The position numbers and the translations under genes are program-made. A stretch of 64,000 bases of DNA from assembly GCF_046630445.1 (NCBI RefSeq), contig NC_092334.1, forward strand, positions 107,247,001 to 107,311,000, in the 5' to 3' direction. A model generated the notes under the pieces. The model was not told the DNA's origin, did not search any database, and worked only from the letters and a program-made list of their open reading frames with translations. Shown here piece by piece: positions 13,850 to 24,604 of this stretch; positions within the stretch are counted from its first letter, which is position 1, and each line of letters opens with the position of its first letter. The DNA is from Rutidosis leptorrhynchoides (Eukaryota > Streptophyta > Magnoliopsida > Asterales > Asteraceae).

Positions 13850-14682
13850 AAACATTATGTCTGTTAGACATTAACTAATCAAAAATTATATCTCTAGGTT
13901 GAAATCTCCGATCATACTCCGTTCATACTACTTGCGTGGGATCTTACTTGCTTCTAAGGTGAACTTCATAGCCCCACTTTTTAACTATCTTTATATACTT
14001 GTTTTTAACTTTTAGGGTGAGATACATGCTTGCTTTTAAAACTGTTTTACAATTTAGACACAAGTGCCTAAACTATTTGATATGCAACTTCGTGAGACTT
14101 TTGTTAACTTGTATTGATTATATCTTTACATGCAAATCTCCGTCATAATATCGTTAATTGCTGGAATTGAAATTTTGCAAGCTTAATTATTGTGAGTAGG
14201 CCTATTGAGAGTTACGTCTCTACCCATTAGCGTGATCGTCAAGGGGGTACATAATAATGATTGCCGACACCCGTACAGTGTCAGGGGTTAATGTTTAGTT
14301 CGATATTATAACTCATGGCATATTGAATATTTTGATGTTTTGAACTAAATCTTGTGGTCTAAAACTTATTATGATTGTTAAACCTATGATGTTCACTCAA
14401 CCATTGTGTTGACATTTTAAGCATGTTTGTCTCAGGTGAAGATTAGCTTATGTGCTGCCCTATGATGCTTAGCTAGATGTTGCATTGGAGTCCACATATT
14501 TAGAACTTATCAATTGTTATTTACATATGAATTTCATTATGTAAAACATTATTACGTTTCCGTTGCAAATCAAATTTTGTTAAAACGTCTCATATAGAGT
14601 CGTTCTTGTTTATATATACTTGTGTTGTGATGTTGTGATATTGTGAAGTCATGTTTCCCCGGCCCTATTTGGGGGTATGACA
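13850..14682 (+). repeat. Partial gypsy LTR related to element B
   Basis: The segment 14190-14682 parallels 12960-13485: a GTGAGTAG...GAGAGT...ACGTCTCTA block, CTCATATAGAGTCGTTCT, then GGCCCTATTTGGGGGTATGACA at the end. The left boundary is approximate. The LTR end abuts a LINE reverse-transcriptase fragment, suggesting insertion into a LINE with the other side lost. Confidence 0.55.
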
Positions 14683-14780
14683 AACACCCTTGTCGATATT
14701 GAATTCTTTCGTTGGAGACCCATTCACTAATACCGAGATAGCTGCGGTGTTAAGGCATTCTTTTATCCATCCTCGCCGTT
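14683..14780 (-). pseudogene. LINE reverse transcriptase fragment
   Basis: The minus strand encodes about 33 residues including WIKECLNTAAISVLVNGSPT and EFNIDKGV. This matches the thumb-side segment of plant L1-type LINE reverse transcriptases, which usually continues into RQGDPLSP. The match stops at 14683 where the LTR begins, and the upstream residues no longer look like RT. It is a short relic without function. Confidence 0.7.
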
Positions 14781-14789
14781 TATTAGTAA

Positions 14790-15525
14790 GGTTGATAAGA
14801 AAAGTGTATTTAAGAAAACAGTTTTTGTATGTAAGACCATTTATAGCGCGAACATCCAACGCTGGTTGGATCAAACGTGGAGCTCAGGCAACGCCCGCCG
14901 TTGGAGTATCGCTACATTGGAAGCCGGCGTTTCAGCGGCGTGGGTGGCAATCTGACGGAACAAACAACAGGCGTGACTATATTTTTATAGATTTTATATT
15001 ATTTATGTCATTTATTATTTATAATTATTATTTTAAAACCTTTTATACTTTTTTTACCACTTATAATTTAACACATTATCACAACACTGACCACTCATAT
15101 TAAAAACACACACCACCAACTCACACTCTCTACGTTTAGGAATGTAGAGACTTGCATACCTTTCTAGTAAAATTAATAATTATAGTTAAATTAAATTACA
15201 AAAATTCTGTAAAAGTTCAAGTTGCAATAGCACAATCTTACCTAAAATAACATTATTATTCCTATATCACTAAACATACTAAACATACTTTAAGTTAATT
15301 TATACGTTATTATAACACTATAAGATGTTCGATAATTAATGATATAGAAATAATCACCCCTTTGCCATTTTTTTTTCCTACGGCAAAATGTTAACTACTT
15401 GACTAAACTAGCTATCCATTTCATTACTTTTATACCTCATCTCATTCTATACGATTTCAATTAGTGGAAATGGGTTGGGTTTCATGTCAAGTGGTGTTGA
15501 ATTAAGATTCGGGTCGATAGATTAG
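14790..15525. other. Intergenic stretch, no gene seen
   Basis: A short GC-richer patch (14875-14975, several GCCG/CGGC words) is followed by AT-rich DNA. The plus-strand frame over 14690-15103 is partly antisense to the LINE fragment and has no family resemblance. No tRNA or repeat boundary is recognised. Confidence 0.4.
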
Positions 15526-16404
15526 GTGTTGGATACCGAAAATGTGTCTCCACTTTGTGAGGGGCCTCCTGCGACACAGGTTCTGTCTGGTTTTGATGAG
15601 CCCAGGCCCAATAAGGCCCAACTTGATGGTGGTTCGGTACCTGTTATCGAAGGTGGTGATAACGAAGGAGGTGATAACAAAGGTGGCGTGGTTAAACCTT
15701 CTTTTGTTCAAAGGATCGATAAGCTGATCAAGGAGAAGAAGCGTAAGAAGGAGAGGTGTTCGGTTAGTCGGTGTGAAGATGATAGGCCTAATGCAAATAT
15801 TGGGTTGAAGAAGAAGGCTTCAAGGGTTAAAGGGAAAGATGTCTCCATCGAAAGTACGTTCTCGCTTAAAGATAATGTCGACGATTTAGAATGTGGTGAG
15901 GCGATACAACGGTCCTTCATGGAATCAAATGACGAAGGTTCTTCGGCTCTTGAGCAAAATAGTTTTTTTCAACAGTTTAAGGATCAAGGAATGCCTTGGG
16001 TACCCGGGAAACGTATTGGGTGCTCGTCGTCCAAGATTATTTCTTATAATTTCAAATCCCGTGGTGGTAAAGGGGTACACATCGATACTATTGACGGATT
16101 CACAAATCGACCGGACGAAAGAAATGGTAACATGCCTTCTTAATTTCAACGTCCTTTTATTTTTATGTTCTTGTTGTTATGTAACAGATTTATCACTTTG
16201 CGTATGCTAGGCTGGTATTTTTGTTTGGTTATAATTGTATTTCGTTTAGTTGTCATAGCGTGGCTCGGTTGGAGTTAATGTCGATTTGTGACGTTTTCTA
16301 GTTTCGAGCCCCCGATTTCATATTGTATTTTCGATTTGGATCTTCATCTTTTGATGAAGGTGCCATCTATAAAGTTTTCGTTATTTTTGCCAAAAAAAAA
16401 AAAA
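15526..16404 (+). mobile_element. LINE relic: ORF1-like frame, 3' UTR and poly-A
   Basis: The frame 15526-16143 could encode 205 residues rich in Lys/Glu with SKIISYNFKSRGGKG near the end and GNMPS at the stop. About 250 bp later comes a typical plant LINE 3' end (TTTTGATGAAGGTGCC, then TATAAAGTTTTCGTT) and a 13-A tail at 16392-16404. No ORF2 (endonuclease or RT) lies between, so this is a 5'-truncated, internally deleted copy. I infer ORF1 from layout and composition rather than from a defined domain. No clear target-site duplication was found. Confidence 0.6.
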
Positions 16405-16769
16405 TTATGTGCGTGATACTCAATGTCATAATTTCAATGTTTATTTATAGGTTATAGCAGGGTTGTAAATGACTAAATGAGTCGAGCCGTGCTCGAGCTC
16501 AGCTCGTTTGAATTTCAAAGAACTCGAGTTCAGCTCGAGCTCGACTCATTATTATATGAAATTTTTTTAATTAGGTCGAGAAGAAAAAAGATCGAGTAGC
16601 ATACGTGGCTTCATAATCCAAGTTCATATTTAGTTATTCCTTAGTGTGTATACCATGAGTTGCAACCTTTGCACCTCATCTCCTCGTGGTCTCATGTTCG
16701 AGTTTAGGTAGCTTAGGCAATGCCTTTAGTCTTGTTTATACTCATCTCATTAATAGAAGTTTTGCTTTT

Positions 16770-16770
<1 letters not shown>
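16405..16770. other. Intergenic stretch with CTCGAGCTC-rich patch
   Basis: Positions 16480-16555 contain repeated GCTCGAG/CTCGAGC words on both strands (CGTGCTCGAGCTCAGCTCG against CAGCTCGAGCTCGAC), an imperfect inverted repeat that may be a transposon end. No gene is seen. Confidence 0.4.

Positions 16771-16771
<1 letters not shown>

Positions 16772-16810
<39 letters not shown>
16772..16810. repeat. (TA)n microsatellite, left flank of the foldback element
   Basis: About 19 TA units immediately before the terminal inverted repeat of the foldback element at 16811. Confidence 0.9.
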
Positions 16811-16813
<3 letters not shown>

Positions 16814-17489
16814 GTAGGATCAAGAGGGAAGTAACCATTCGGGGGGAAGCGGGGGGAAGCAAAAACTTTTTTTTTCGTTTTTTGAAAAAACTTTGTTCAC
16901 GAACATTATAGATGAGATGAAAATATGAACATTTAGTAGAGACACTTTGTGATAAATGTTTTTATTTTGGCGGGAAAACGCTCGAAGAAGTAATATATAA
17001 CAATTATCGTGTTTTTCGAGCGTATTTTGAGGTTTTAGCTATTGGGATTTAGATATTAGGGTTTAGATATTAGGGTTTAGATATTAGGGTTTAGAAATTT
17101 AGGGTTTAGGGTTTAGATTTAGGGTTTAGATTTAGGATTTAGATTGAGTTTTTAACATGAACGGTTTAGGGTTTAGGGTTTTGGGTTTATGGAATAAACC
17201 CAAAACACCAAACCCTAAACCCTAAACCCTAAACTCTAAATCGGGCTAAATTTTACTTCACAAAACATGAAGAAAAAAAACGTTCATATTCTTCATGAAC
17301 AATATTATCTTGAATGTTATTTTTATCGATCGTTTTTCCGCCTAAATAATAACATTCATCACGAAGTGTCTCTTCTAAATGTTCATATTTTCGTGTGATC
17401 TTGATGCCGGAAAAAAAAATTCAAAAAAAACGAAGAAAAAAAAATTTTTGCTTCCCCCCGCTTCCCCTGATTGGTTACTTCCCCATTGA

Positions 17490-17492
<3 letters not shown>
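16811..17492. mobile_element. Foldback (long-TIR) element with telomere-like centre
   Basis: The two halves are inverted copies. The left end has GGATCAAGAGGGAAGTAACC then GGGGGAAGCAAAAA. The right end, read on the minus strand, has GTATCAATGGGGAAGTAACC then GGGGGAAGCAAAAA. Homology continues inwards through a block with ATGAACATTTAGTAGAGACA on the left and its inverted counterpart at about 17350-17395. The centre carries degenerate TTTAGGG units on the left (17040-17190) and CCCTAAA units on the right (17208-17240), so the whole 680 bp can fold back. There is no coding sequence. It is probably a Mutator-like or foldback MITE; superfamily not proven. Confidence 0.7.

Positions 17493-17569
<77 letters not shown>
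17493..17569. repeat. (TA)n then (GA)n compound microsatellite
   Basis: TA units 17493-17541 are followed directly by GA units 17542-17569. They separate the foldback element from the next inverted-repeat element. Confidence 0.9.
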
Positions 17570-17570
<1 letters not shown>

Positions 17571-17574
<4 letters not shown>

Positions 17575-18732
17575 TTTAAATGAGAACCAATAAAATGTAA
17601 AGAACTGTGAGAATCAATCTTGACCAATCAAATATTTTCAATTCAAATTATATTAAAAGGATATATTAGTAATTTAAGTTTTAAAAAATCATACGCTTTT
17701 AAATGAGGAACGGTTTTTTCTCACATGCAAGTTAGTATTCTATTTAAACACACTTATATAAGATTACTCCGTATTTCATAAACTGCTTGTGCACATTAGT
17801 TAACATGTGCACATGTTCATATGTACAAAAATATCGATAAACATGTTCGTAAAATCATTAACACTTTGAAATGTTCATATGTGAATAATATATTATTAAC
17901 AGTTATCACCAACTTATAAATGTTCATGTTCATATTTTATCAATTCAGTTTTTAGTATCGCATTTGATTTGTGTTCATATCGCACTATGTTCAAATGTGC
18001 ATATATATTATATGTGAACAAACGACAAGCCGTAACTTCTGGTTCGTCATTTGCATTAATAGCAGAATCACAAGATTGCACATGTCAACATGTTCATCTC
18101 TTTAGACATAAATCCAAATGTGCATATTTCTTGACCCTAACTATGTCCATGTGCACATCTGAGCAATTAATTACACGTGAATGGTTCCATCTTAATTTTC
18201 GGATAAGCAGGCATCTTTAGATATATAAAGAGATGAAGTAAAAAGAAAAAAGACAGAAGGCGTGAAGATAGTGTGACGGTTCCGTTGTGGCCGGTGGTGG
18301 CAGGACGCTTGGACGGCAATATAGAAGATGTCAAACATAATAATACGCAGGCGGTTGGACGATACAAAAGTAAAGCCGAATACAATGGTGATAATACCGT
18401 TGTCACATAGAATATAATGATTGCTTTAAATGTGAGAAATTGTTGTAAAATGGAAGTAGATGGTGGATACGAAGGAGATATACAAATATTGTAACTGAAA
18501 GTAACATTAAAATGGAATCAAATATCACGTTATCCTATAATTGTGGTAGTGGCAGTTTTTTTCTTTGTAATCATAAGACCATAATACCCTTAGGCCCGTA
18601 TTTAATGTTACAGAAATTTCTTTTTAATTACTAATTGTGTTAAATCATTTTGGTCCCTTAGATCATAACATTTAAAGGTCAAGATTAGTTCTTTCAGTTC
18701 TCTACTTTTATTTGGTTCTCATTTGAACTTTT
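17571..18732. mobile_element. Non-autonomous DNA element with imperfect ~50-bp TIRs
   Basis: The left end has AAATGAGAACCAATAAAA, then AGAACTGTGAGAATCAATCT and TGACC. The right end (18675-18732) read on the minus strand has AAATGAGAACCAAATAAAAG, then GAACTGAAAGAACTAATCTT and GACC. The 1.16-kb interior is AT-rich, contains repeated ATGTTCATATGT/ATGTGCACAT words and no credible gene. Both sides abut TA microsatellites, so the target duplication is hidden. Confidence 0.65.
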
Positions 18733-18733
18733 A

Positions 18734-18734
<1 letters not shown>

Positions 18735-18799
<65 letters not shown>
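18735..18799. repeat. (TA)n microsatellite
   Basis: About 32 TA units directly right of the inverted-repeat element. Confidence 0.9.
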
Positions 18800-18801
<2 letters not shown>

Positions 18802-19163
18802 ATAAGCATATTTTCAATTACAATTTTGTAAGATTTTATAAATAAAAAAGTTGTCCTGGATGGTAGATACGAATATAATTTTAGTTTACACACATAAATT
18901 TACAAGAACGTCAACATACATACCAGATATCTAACTTTTTCAATGAACAAAGTAAGCTTTTCTATGTACAATTGTTGACTGAAACAATAAATAACTACCA
19001 ACTGTAATCTTCGATTCACTATTTTTCATCTTGTGTGTGTATATTTCAACCAAACGCAACGCCAATCGGATCTTGGCTGACTTTGTGTTATTAAATGCGT
19101 AAATATAAAAGCGTTTAGTCATGTATATACTCCGTACCAAATATCAAACAACCATTAATAAAC
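18800..19163. other. Intergenic stretch, no gene seen
   Basis: AT-rich, with one TACTCCGTA word at 19128-19136. The open frames are short and unlike known proteins. Confidence 0.4.
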
Positions 19164-19319
19164 GGGGATGATACTCACACACTCAATATTGATCCATACA
19201 CACAGAATTGACTATTATGTCCTTACTTCAAGTCCCAAGATAAATTTAAGGTTATAATTGTAAGTTTTATGGTAAAAAGTGTGTATGGATCAAAAACTGG
19301 TGTGTGAGTATCATCTCCC
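19164..19319. mobile_element. 156-bp MITE with 9-bp target duplication
   Basis: The ends are inverted: GGGGATGATACTCACACAC on the left, and on the minus strand GGGAGATGATACTCACACAC at the right. It is flanked by TTAATAAAC on both sides (19155-19163 and 19320-19328), a perfect 9-bp duplication as made by Mutator-like transposases. The inner ends carry TTGATCCATACACAC-type words. Two similar elements lie at 39858 and 41684. Confidence 0.85.
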
Positions 19320-19328
19320 TTAATAAAC

Positions 19329-22205
19329 CGTCTTAAAGTAACTCATGATTATAAATATAAATTTAATCTAAAGTTATTGGTTTATTTAAGGTTATGTATC
19401 ATACAATTCAACCGTTATGCGATAAACATACATCAAAATAATTATATAGAGCTTTGCTTCGTCGGTTATTAAGTGCATAAATCGTTTCTAATGATACTCG
19501 TGACACTTTCTTTAGATGGAAAATAATTTTTTCCCAAAGGTCAATGAGTGACAACTACTTATAAAAATACAAAATACAAAATACAAATAGAAAGATTAAA
19601 TAGATTGCTCTTTAGTGACAACAATGTCACATAATGACTTGATTAAGCCACGTGCATATATGTTAAAAGTATTTAGCTTGAATTAAGAAAATTTTATCCG
19701 TTTACTTTATTTTAATGAGAAATAAATAAGATGTTATACATATACCATATTATTAAAAAATACTACTCCATATCTAAATCTATCTATATCTATATACTTA
19801 TATAAAAAAGAGTTTAAATTAGCTTAGTTGTCACTAATATCAATTTTCAAGCATCTAATGACAAGTGTTATTTACACATGTCAAAACTTCAATATCAATA
19901 ATACTGATTAAATATAATTAAAAAAATAATAATATTAACAAGCTAGAAAATAACGTTATTGTTGAATTGAAAGACAGCTAAATAATTACGGAGTAAATTT
20001 TAATAAATTAATTAAAAAACAGAACGAAATCAGTAATAACTAATTTGTAAAGGTCAACAAACTAATCTCCATATTTTTAGTACTAACTTTCCATGTTACC
20101 AGTAATTAATTTATAATTATATTTGGAAACCAAATACTTTAAAATCACGAGAACAGGTATGTTAAGACTAATTATATTCCAGTACATCACGAGAACCTCA
20201 TTAAAATTTTTTGTTTATCTTCATTTGTTTTTCATAACTTTAATTGAAAGATCATTCCTATATCGTATATGATATAATAATATATAAACTAATGTAACAC
20301 GGATCAAGGACTTGTACTAAAAACATAACTGTTTTGGGTTGAAAACATAACTGCTCTGGGTTGAAAGCATAACTGTGATTGTTGAAAATCAAATGGGTGG
20401 TAAATGGGTTCCAATTATTTGTTAAAAAGAGTTGCAAAAAAGACGTTATATGTTATGTTCTAATGGGTTTCAAACATAGCTCTGATGGGTTGAAATTCAC
20501 ATGCGTTCTTGTCAAATGTGTTCTAACGGCTTGCACGGCTACTCAGCAAGACAAAATTGAACGCATAGTATTCTTAATGTTTGTGTTGCACTTACGTTAC
20601 TTACATAAGTCTTTTTTTAAAACTTACCTTAACCTTTTTTATTTTATTTTAATTTTGATAATCTACTTGTTGATTTTTATTCAACTCTGGGCATCCAGTA
20701 TATCTTTTTAATTGTTTGAGGCATCTTTTATTATAAATTCAAATCTACATAATAACATTAACGTTGCTATTACTACCACATGTAGATAACCATGCTTATG
20801 ATCATTTATTAAAAATTTAGCAGTTATAATGCGAGTTGTTTTAAATATTTATTATCTAGCAGAAAGACAATACGTATTTATTGGTGATTAAACCTTGCAC
20901 AGAAGTTCATCCAACGTTTGATCCTGTCATTAATAGAAGGATTCGTGTAAGAAATCGGGTATGAAAACGGATAATCGGATTGGTTCTTGAATCGTGAAAC
21001 AATTTCCTAATTAAGTATTTCGCCCCTCACAAGCCTCTGGTTAACACGAAATCCTAATTGGGATAAGACAAGAACGATTTTGTTTCCAGGAAAGAAGATG
21101 TCAAAATCACAAATTAAGGAATCTGTGTGTGTTTCTGCATGTGTTGGAATGAATGCAGATGAAAGCCAAAAACGTTTTTAGCAAAACAGTTTTAGGCAGT
21201 TAATGTTTAAAAGGTTGTAACCTTTCATTTGGGCGGGAAATGCTGTTAAATGACATCTCTTCACTAAAACGTATAGTAACATACAATGTCATTTGGCATT
21301 TTGCGCGCCAGGGGCGCTGCCCCTCTGACCCCGCAAGGGGGCGCAGCCCCTTTGACCCCCGCATTTTGCGCGACAGTTAGTAGGCAACTCTTACGGGCGT
21401 GTACTTCACACTTTTCGAACCCGTTGTTAAGTATAGCTAGCTAACCCCTACATTCAAGTAAATCTCAATTCACTAAAATGAATGTTGGATGACACTAAAA
21501 TCACCAACAATTCGAAAGGATACCCTTTTGAAAAAACGAATTACTAGATCAAACACTTCAGATAGTGTTCCATCTAATGCCGACGGTAACAGTCAAGGTG
21601 TGCTTTAATTTATGAGTATTGAATCTCTTAATGAATGTTTAAAGTCGTTATTAACATGATTAAACTACATGTTTTATTATATATCTGAAAAACATTAAAA
21701 TCAGTGGAATTACACCACGTGTTCGTCAGAGTATGCAACACTTTACACATAATTTCCAAATAGTAGTAGATATGTTGTCATTCAGAGTAAGGAAAACTGC
21801 AATCCACATCTTATGTGATCGTTTCAAACGTTGAGGCGGACTTGATGATATGTATATAATGTTTCCTTGATAAATTATTATTAGTTCAACGTTGAAGCTC
21901 ATCTTATCATAGAATACAAATTATGTATCTATATATAACTATTTTTTGACGGTTAGTAACCAGCCGTGCAATGCACGGGCTCAAAATATAGTAATCATAT
22001 AAAATAGTTATCATGTCAAAATAAAAAGGCATCATATTAAAAATTGGCTTTAGAAGTTAGAATTCATGAGGTTAGCACTTAGCCGCTTTGCATACGAAAA
22101 TAAAACATTGACCCATAAAATCAGAGTAACTCGTCTCCTAACAATTTTGTACATAAAGCAAGTATTAAATAAGTAGCATTAAATTGAGTTTGTTGCATTT
22201 TATCC
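19329..22205. other. Intergenic stretch with unassigned repeats
   Basis: No convincing gene. Contents seen: a short degenerate tandem of GGGTTGAAAACATAACTG at about 20313-20380, with looser copies to 20500; a GC-rich block at 21297-21370; and a CCGTGCAATGCACGGG hairpin at 21964-21979 of the kind found at ends of some plant DNA elements. The frame at 20379-20711 overlaps the tandem and shows no family resemblance. Segment 20880-21480 has the texture of an old LTR but I could not place its ends. Confidence 0.4.
21297..21370. repeat. GC-rich inverted/tandem block
   Basis: Two related units, CAGGGGCGCTGCCCCTCTGA and AGGGGGCGCAGCCCCTTTGA, each able to form a GGGGCGC.GCCCC hairpin, are bracketed by two GCATTTTGCGCG words (21297 and 21360). 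It stands out in very AT-rich surroundings. Confidence 0.6.
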
Positions 22206-22214
22206 CTATAAAAA
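22205..22214 (+). promoter_or_regulatory. Probable TATA box of the thionin-like gene
   Basis: CCCTATAAAAACC about 65 bases before the ATG, followed by a short leader. The spacing fits a plant core promoter. Confidence 0.6.
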
Positions 22215-22274
22215 CCACCCGTATGTAATTAAGTTGTCAACTACATTTGAGAGGTATATCATCAAGAGATAAAA

Positions 22275-23049
22275 ATGAATAAGAGTGGTGGTATTATGAG
22301 CAACAAAAGTAGTGCATTAGTTAGTGTTTTGGTGGTATTCATGTTGTTGGTAAAAAATGGGAGTGCAGGGTTGTATACATGTTGGGGAGGATGTATAAAT
22401 GAATGTTATTTAATTGATAGGGAAAGGACTGGAAAATTTCCATGTTATATGAATTGTTTAACAAAATGTTTTAGTATGCCACCGGGTTACTTTAATGTAC
22501 CCGATACTCAAAATGGAGCACCCGCACCTTCACCATATGGTTCGATGGATACGAATCCAGATTCGAGAGGGTATGCAATGCCTCAAATCGCGCTTGCACC
22601 TAATTCTAATGGAATTGACAAAAGCTACTATTGCTTAAACAATTGCTCTGAGCAAACTTGCAAGTTACATTACCATGGTATGTTCTATATGATTGATTTT
22701 AACAATAATGATCATCATCGTTTTTAACCATGAGTTACAAAGTAAAATTTTAATGATTTTTTTTAGAACAACTTTTAGAGTTATTGTTAATACACGTAAA
22801 ACAATTGTATGACCAACTAATCTCTACCAGAAAATTAATAAGTAATTGCTATGTACAATTGTTTTATACGTATTCACGAAAATTCTAAAGACTGATATTG
22901 AATTTTTTTTTATTATCGCAAGTTGGTGAATATACAAGATAGTAAGATCTTATATGTTATAAATGATTGACTTTGATTTTTCAGGTAGGAGTGACTTGAA
23001 GAGTTGCTTGGCAATGTGTTTGAAAAAATGCAAGGATTTGAACGGATGA
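22275..23049 (+). CDS. Thionin-like secreted cysteine-rich protein, two exons
   Basis: Exons are 22275-22677 and 22985-23049. The intron 22678-22984 begins GTATGT and ends TTTTTCAG, and splicing keeps frame, giving 155 residues. Without splicing the frame runs to an unrelated tail at 22727. Residues about 14-32 form a hydrophobic signal peptide ending near GSAG. The mature part has 12 cysteines at about 36, 40, 44, 57, 61, 65, 120, 124, 129, 142, 146 and 150, mostly in Cys-x3-Cys steps. The pattern (two N-terminal triplets, then C-x3-C-x4-C and a last C-x3-C-x3-C) matches the plant thionin-like family of secreted, disulphide-rich proteins linked to defence or reproduction. A Pro/Gly/Asn-rich linker (about 66-115) is longer than I expect for that family. 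Activity cannot be judged from sequence. It stands between transposon blocks with no operon-like partner. Confidence 0.75.
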
Positions 23050-23279
23050 AATATATTATAAGTTTGACTGAATTGCTTAGCTTTGTGAGAGAATGATGAT
23101 GGATAAAAAAGATAGTGGATTATTAATGTAATTGGGTCTATTGTTACTCAATTTCATCCAATTTTAATTTGTACTATGATATGACATCCCAAACCTATAT
23201 CAATAATTAATTAATATTTAAATATAATAAGCAATAATAATACTCCGTAATTAATTTACAAAAAACTATACTAGCATTA
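23050..23279. other. 3' flank of the thionin-like gene
   Basis: AT-rich DNA up to the Harbinger-type terminal repeat, with one TACTCCGTA word at 23241-23249. A short AATAAT-rich stretch may include the poly-A signal, but none is certain. Confidence 0.4.
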
Positions 23280-23595
23280 GAGTGCTCCCAACGTGTGCGT
23301 CCAGAACCCCGCCCACCACCTCGCCCTCTTGGGCGCCGATGGCAGCGGCTAGCCCAGGGGCCGCCCTCGAATCCGTCCAGCCTATCGCCCTTCTGATCGT
23401 GTTTTTTGGTTAGATTTGAGGACGAGAAACTAGCCGCTGTATCCCCTCCAACGGTCCATTTTTGGGCCGTTGGGAATTAAATATATATATTTTTTTTTAT
23501 TTCTCACCTCTATATATACATACATATACATTTCACAAAAATACATCTCAAACACATACACATTTCTTTACATTTCTATACTTTCTACTACAAAA

Positions 23596-23816
23596 ATGAG
23601 TTCCCAAAAAAATTCAAACAAAGGAAAATCAATACAACGCGCTCAAGCTCAAGAACGGGGTTCGGTCGAAAACGATATGTTGCAATCTTTAATAGATTCT
23701 ACGCAACAAACACCCGGGTTTTCTCAATTTGCAAACTCGAATCAATTTGCGCCAATGTTTACAAACATTCTCAACCCGAACCTACCACTTAATCAATGCT
23801 ACTCACACTACCCGAG
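23596..23816 (+). pseudogene. Interrupted short ORF in the Harbinger-type left arm
   Basis: An ATG at 23596 opens a frame beginning MSSQKNSNKGKS, rich in Gln/Asn/Ser, with QTPGFSQFANSNQFAP further on. The copia insertion at 23817 cuts it after about 73 residues and the frame then runs into the LTR. A TATATATACATACATATACA stretch lies about 80 bases upstream. The start of the SANT/Myb-like accessory ORF that often accompanies Harbinger transposases looks similar in composition, but no domain is visible, so this is only a suggestion. Confidence 0.4.
23812..23816. repeat. Target-site duplication of the copia element (CCGAG)
   Basis: CCGAG at 23812-23816 and again at 37493-37497, immediately outside the two LTRs. 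Confidence 0.9.
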
Positions 23817-24587
23817 TGATGAGAAAATGGTCACAACGGGCAAACTACAAAGCGAAACAAACCTGTTTGACAAGCATTTCCCGACCCGTATGAACCCGTG
23901 AGGAAACTAACAAATAAGGTATACCACAATCACCACAAATCAGCCCCAATTCTGTCCCAAATCAGCAAATACGAAATAACAAAGCACACACAATACACAC
24001 GAGACTTTTTACGTGGAAAACCCCTCAAAATCGAGAGTAAAAATCACGGGACTCGTAAGCCACTTAAATTCCACTATCATCAACAAGGAGAGCAATACAA
24101 TAATCCTTCTCTAGATCAACTAGAGGTATACAACATCATCATACTCTTGAACAACAATAATCAACAAGTATATGAAGAAATTAAAGACAAAAGAGTAATA
24201 ACATCACTCAAAATTCTGCTACTGTTCGACCTGCTATAACTTGAGCTACAGACCTCTTTAGACGAATTCAACGGTTGAAAACCTTGGCACTGATGTCAGG
24301 AAGACACAGCCCAAATTTGATGAAGATCCAACGGTTAGATCTCCGGGGATCGTCTCTTTTCTGTCCTGCTGTCACTGTAGACGGAAATGGAGTTTTTTTT
24401 TCACTCTTTTTCTTGATCTCAATCTGATCTCTCTCTCTCTCGTATCAATTGAAGATAGCTGGACACAATTCAAAATAATGCCCTCAAATGTTTGACCAAG
24501 TCAACAAACCATTTGGGCCTAAATTGTTGGGCTTTAGACTTTGGGTTAAAGCTTCATCATATTGGAAACCCACTAATAAACCCAACA
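23817..24587 (-). repeat. Copia 3' LTR
   Basis: 771 bp, starts TGATGAGAAAATGG and ends AAACCCAACA. It differs from the 5' LTR by about 11 substitutions plus small indels by eye (roughly 1.4%). A polypurine tract (AAAGGGGGAGATT on the minus strand, 24588-24600) adjoins it. Confidence 0.92.
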
Positions 24588-24600
24588 AATCTCCCCCTTT
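24588..24600 (-). other. Copia polypurine tract
   Basis: Minus strand AAAGGGGGAGATT directly before the 3' LTR: the plus-strand DNA primer site of the element. Confidence 0.85.
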
Positions 24601-24604
24601 CCAA

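Noticed and set aside
19780..21990. A Helitron between a TCTATAT-type start and the CCGTGCAATGCACGGG hairpin
   Set aside because: The hairpin is suggestive, but the needed CTRR end directly after it is not clear and no Rep/helicase is present.
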